DNA of 64,000 nucleotides. Origin: Craterostigma plantagineum (taxonomy: Eukaryota; Streptophyta; Magnoliopsida; Lamiales; Linderniaceae). The notes beneath the pieces were generated by a model. The model saw nothing but the letters and a program-made list of their open reading frames with translations. It searched no databases and was not told the origin of the DNA. The DNA is taken from contig JAPQWV010000017.1 in assembly GCA_027422505.1 (NCBI GenBank), forward strand, positions 16,679,501 to 16,743,500, read 5' to 3'. Positions 63,983 to 64,000 of this stretch are shown in pieces. A program made the translations under genes and the position numbers. Each line of letters begins with the position of its first letter. Position 1 is the first letter of the stretch.

Positions 63983-64000
63983 GCTCTGATACCACTTGTT
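63983..64000 (-). other. Primer binding site and LTR edge of element D
   Basis: The minus strand reads AACA, AG, then TGGTATCAGAGC (63994-63983). The LTR itself starts at 63997 and lies beyond the window. Confidence 0.85.

Larger units (their letters stand above)
52549..64000 (-). mobile_element. Copia element D with an additional ORF after pol
   Basis: On the minus strand: LTR end and primer site at the window edge (64000-63983), leader, gag (62389-59451 in two frames), protease, integrase, RT, RNase H (to 56119), then polypurine-like repeats, a 2-kb non-coding part and an additional ORF (54095-52549) that is cut at the junction with element C. The 3' LTR is not present at the junction. A few single-base frameshifts separate the frames, so it is a fairly young but broken copy. 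Confidence 0.85.

Noticed and set aside
1..64000. tRNA or rRNA genes, or organelle DNA
   Set aside because: The only tRNA-related signals are primer binding sites complementary to tRNA-Met; I saw no cloverleaf or rRNA-like stretch.

Overview
The window looks like a repeat-dense block of a flowering-plant (eudicot-like) nuclear genome. I see no intact ordinary host gene. Almost every coding-looking stretch belongs to transposable elements: Ty1/copia-type LTR retrotransposons primed by initiator tRNA-Met (TGGTATCAGAGC next to the LTRs), L1-type LINEs, hAT DNA transposons, and a probable Ty3/gypsy solo LTR. The species cannot be named from this sequence.

Left block (1-20366). A LINE 3' end (1-1157) and a short unannotated flank precede copia element O (1616-20361, target duplication GATGG). 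O has been reduced to gag, protease and a scrap that looks like the RNase H tail. Inside O sits composite element A (2968-19101, duplication CACAA). A has three direct LTRs. Its left unit (A', 2968-9562) is a non-autonomous element that keeps only a coiled-coil gag fragment plus a long structured 3' region, and it carries a solo LTR (3926-4241, duplication GCTCC). Its right unit is the inverted internal region of a related copia element B (leader, gag, protease, integrase, RT, RNase H on the minus strand) without LTRs of its own, broken in turn by a probable gypsy solo LTR (10115-11584).

Middle block (20367-35270). A minus-strand LINE 3' end is split by a hAT remnant (20575-21493, 8-bp duplication). 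Then come a minus-strand copia LTR with a gag stub, a short AT-rich spacer with repeats, and the large degenerate minus-strand copia element F (23935-34821, LTRs of about 1.6 kb). A solo LTR of F's own family, in the opposite orientation, lies inside F (30401-32010, duplication TCTCT).

Right block (35271-64000). A hAT element carries a fragment of an LRR receptor-kinase-like gene upstream of its broken transposase. Copia element C is inserted in the hAT 3' end. Element E (38528-47365, duplication GGGTA) is inserted in C's 5' LTR, and an L1-type LINE (41489-44711, duplication AAGTTTTGCAG) is inserted in E. C breaks off inside its integrase at about 52549 and meets minus-strand element D. D has gag, pol and an additional ORF of unknown function downstream of pol; its 5' LTR starts at the last bases of the window.

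The most interesting signals are: (1) a hairpin-rich 3' module shared by the non-autonomous elements A' and E whose stems show compensatory base changes; (2) an intact 405-codon coiled-coil ORF in pol-less element E, also present but broken in A'; (3) leaders of 1-2 kb made of family-specific CGA-containing micro-repeats; (4) palindromes around the TATA-like box of four LTR families; (5) the three-LTR composite with an inverted internal region; and (6) a host LRR fragment captured by a hAT element.
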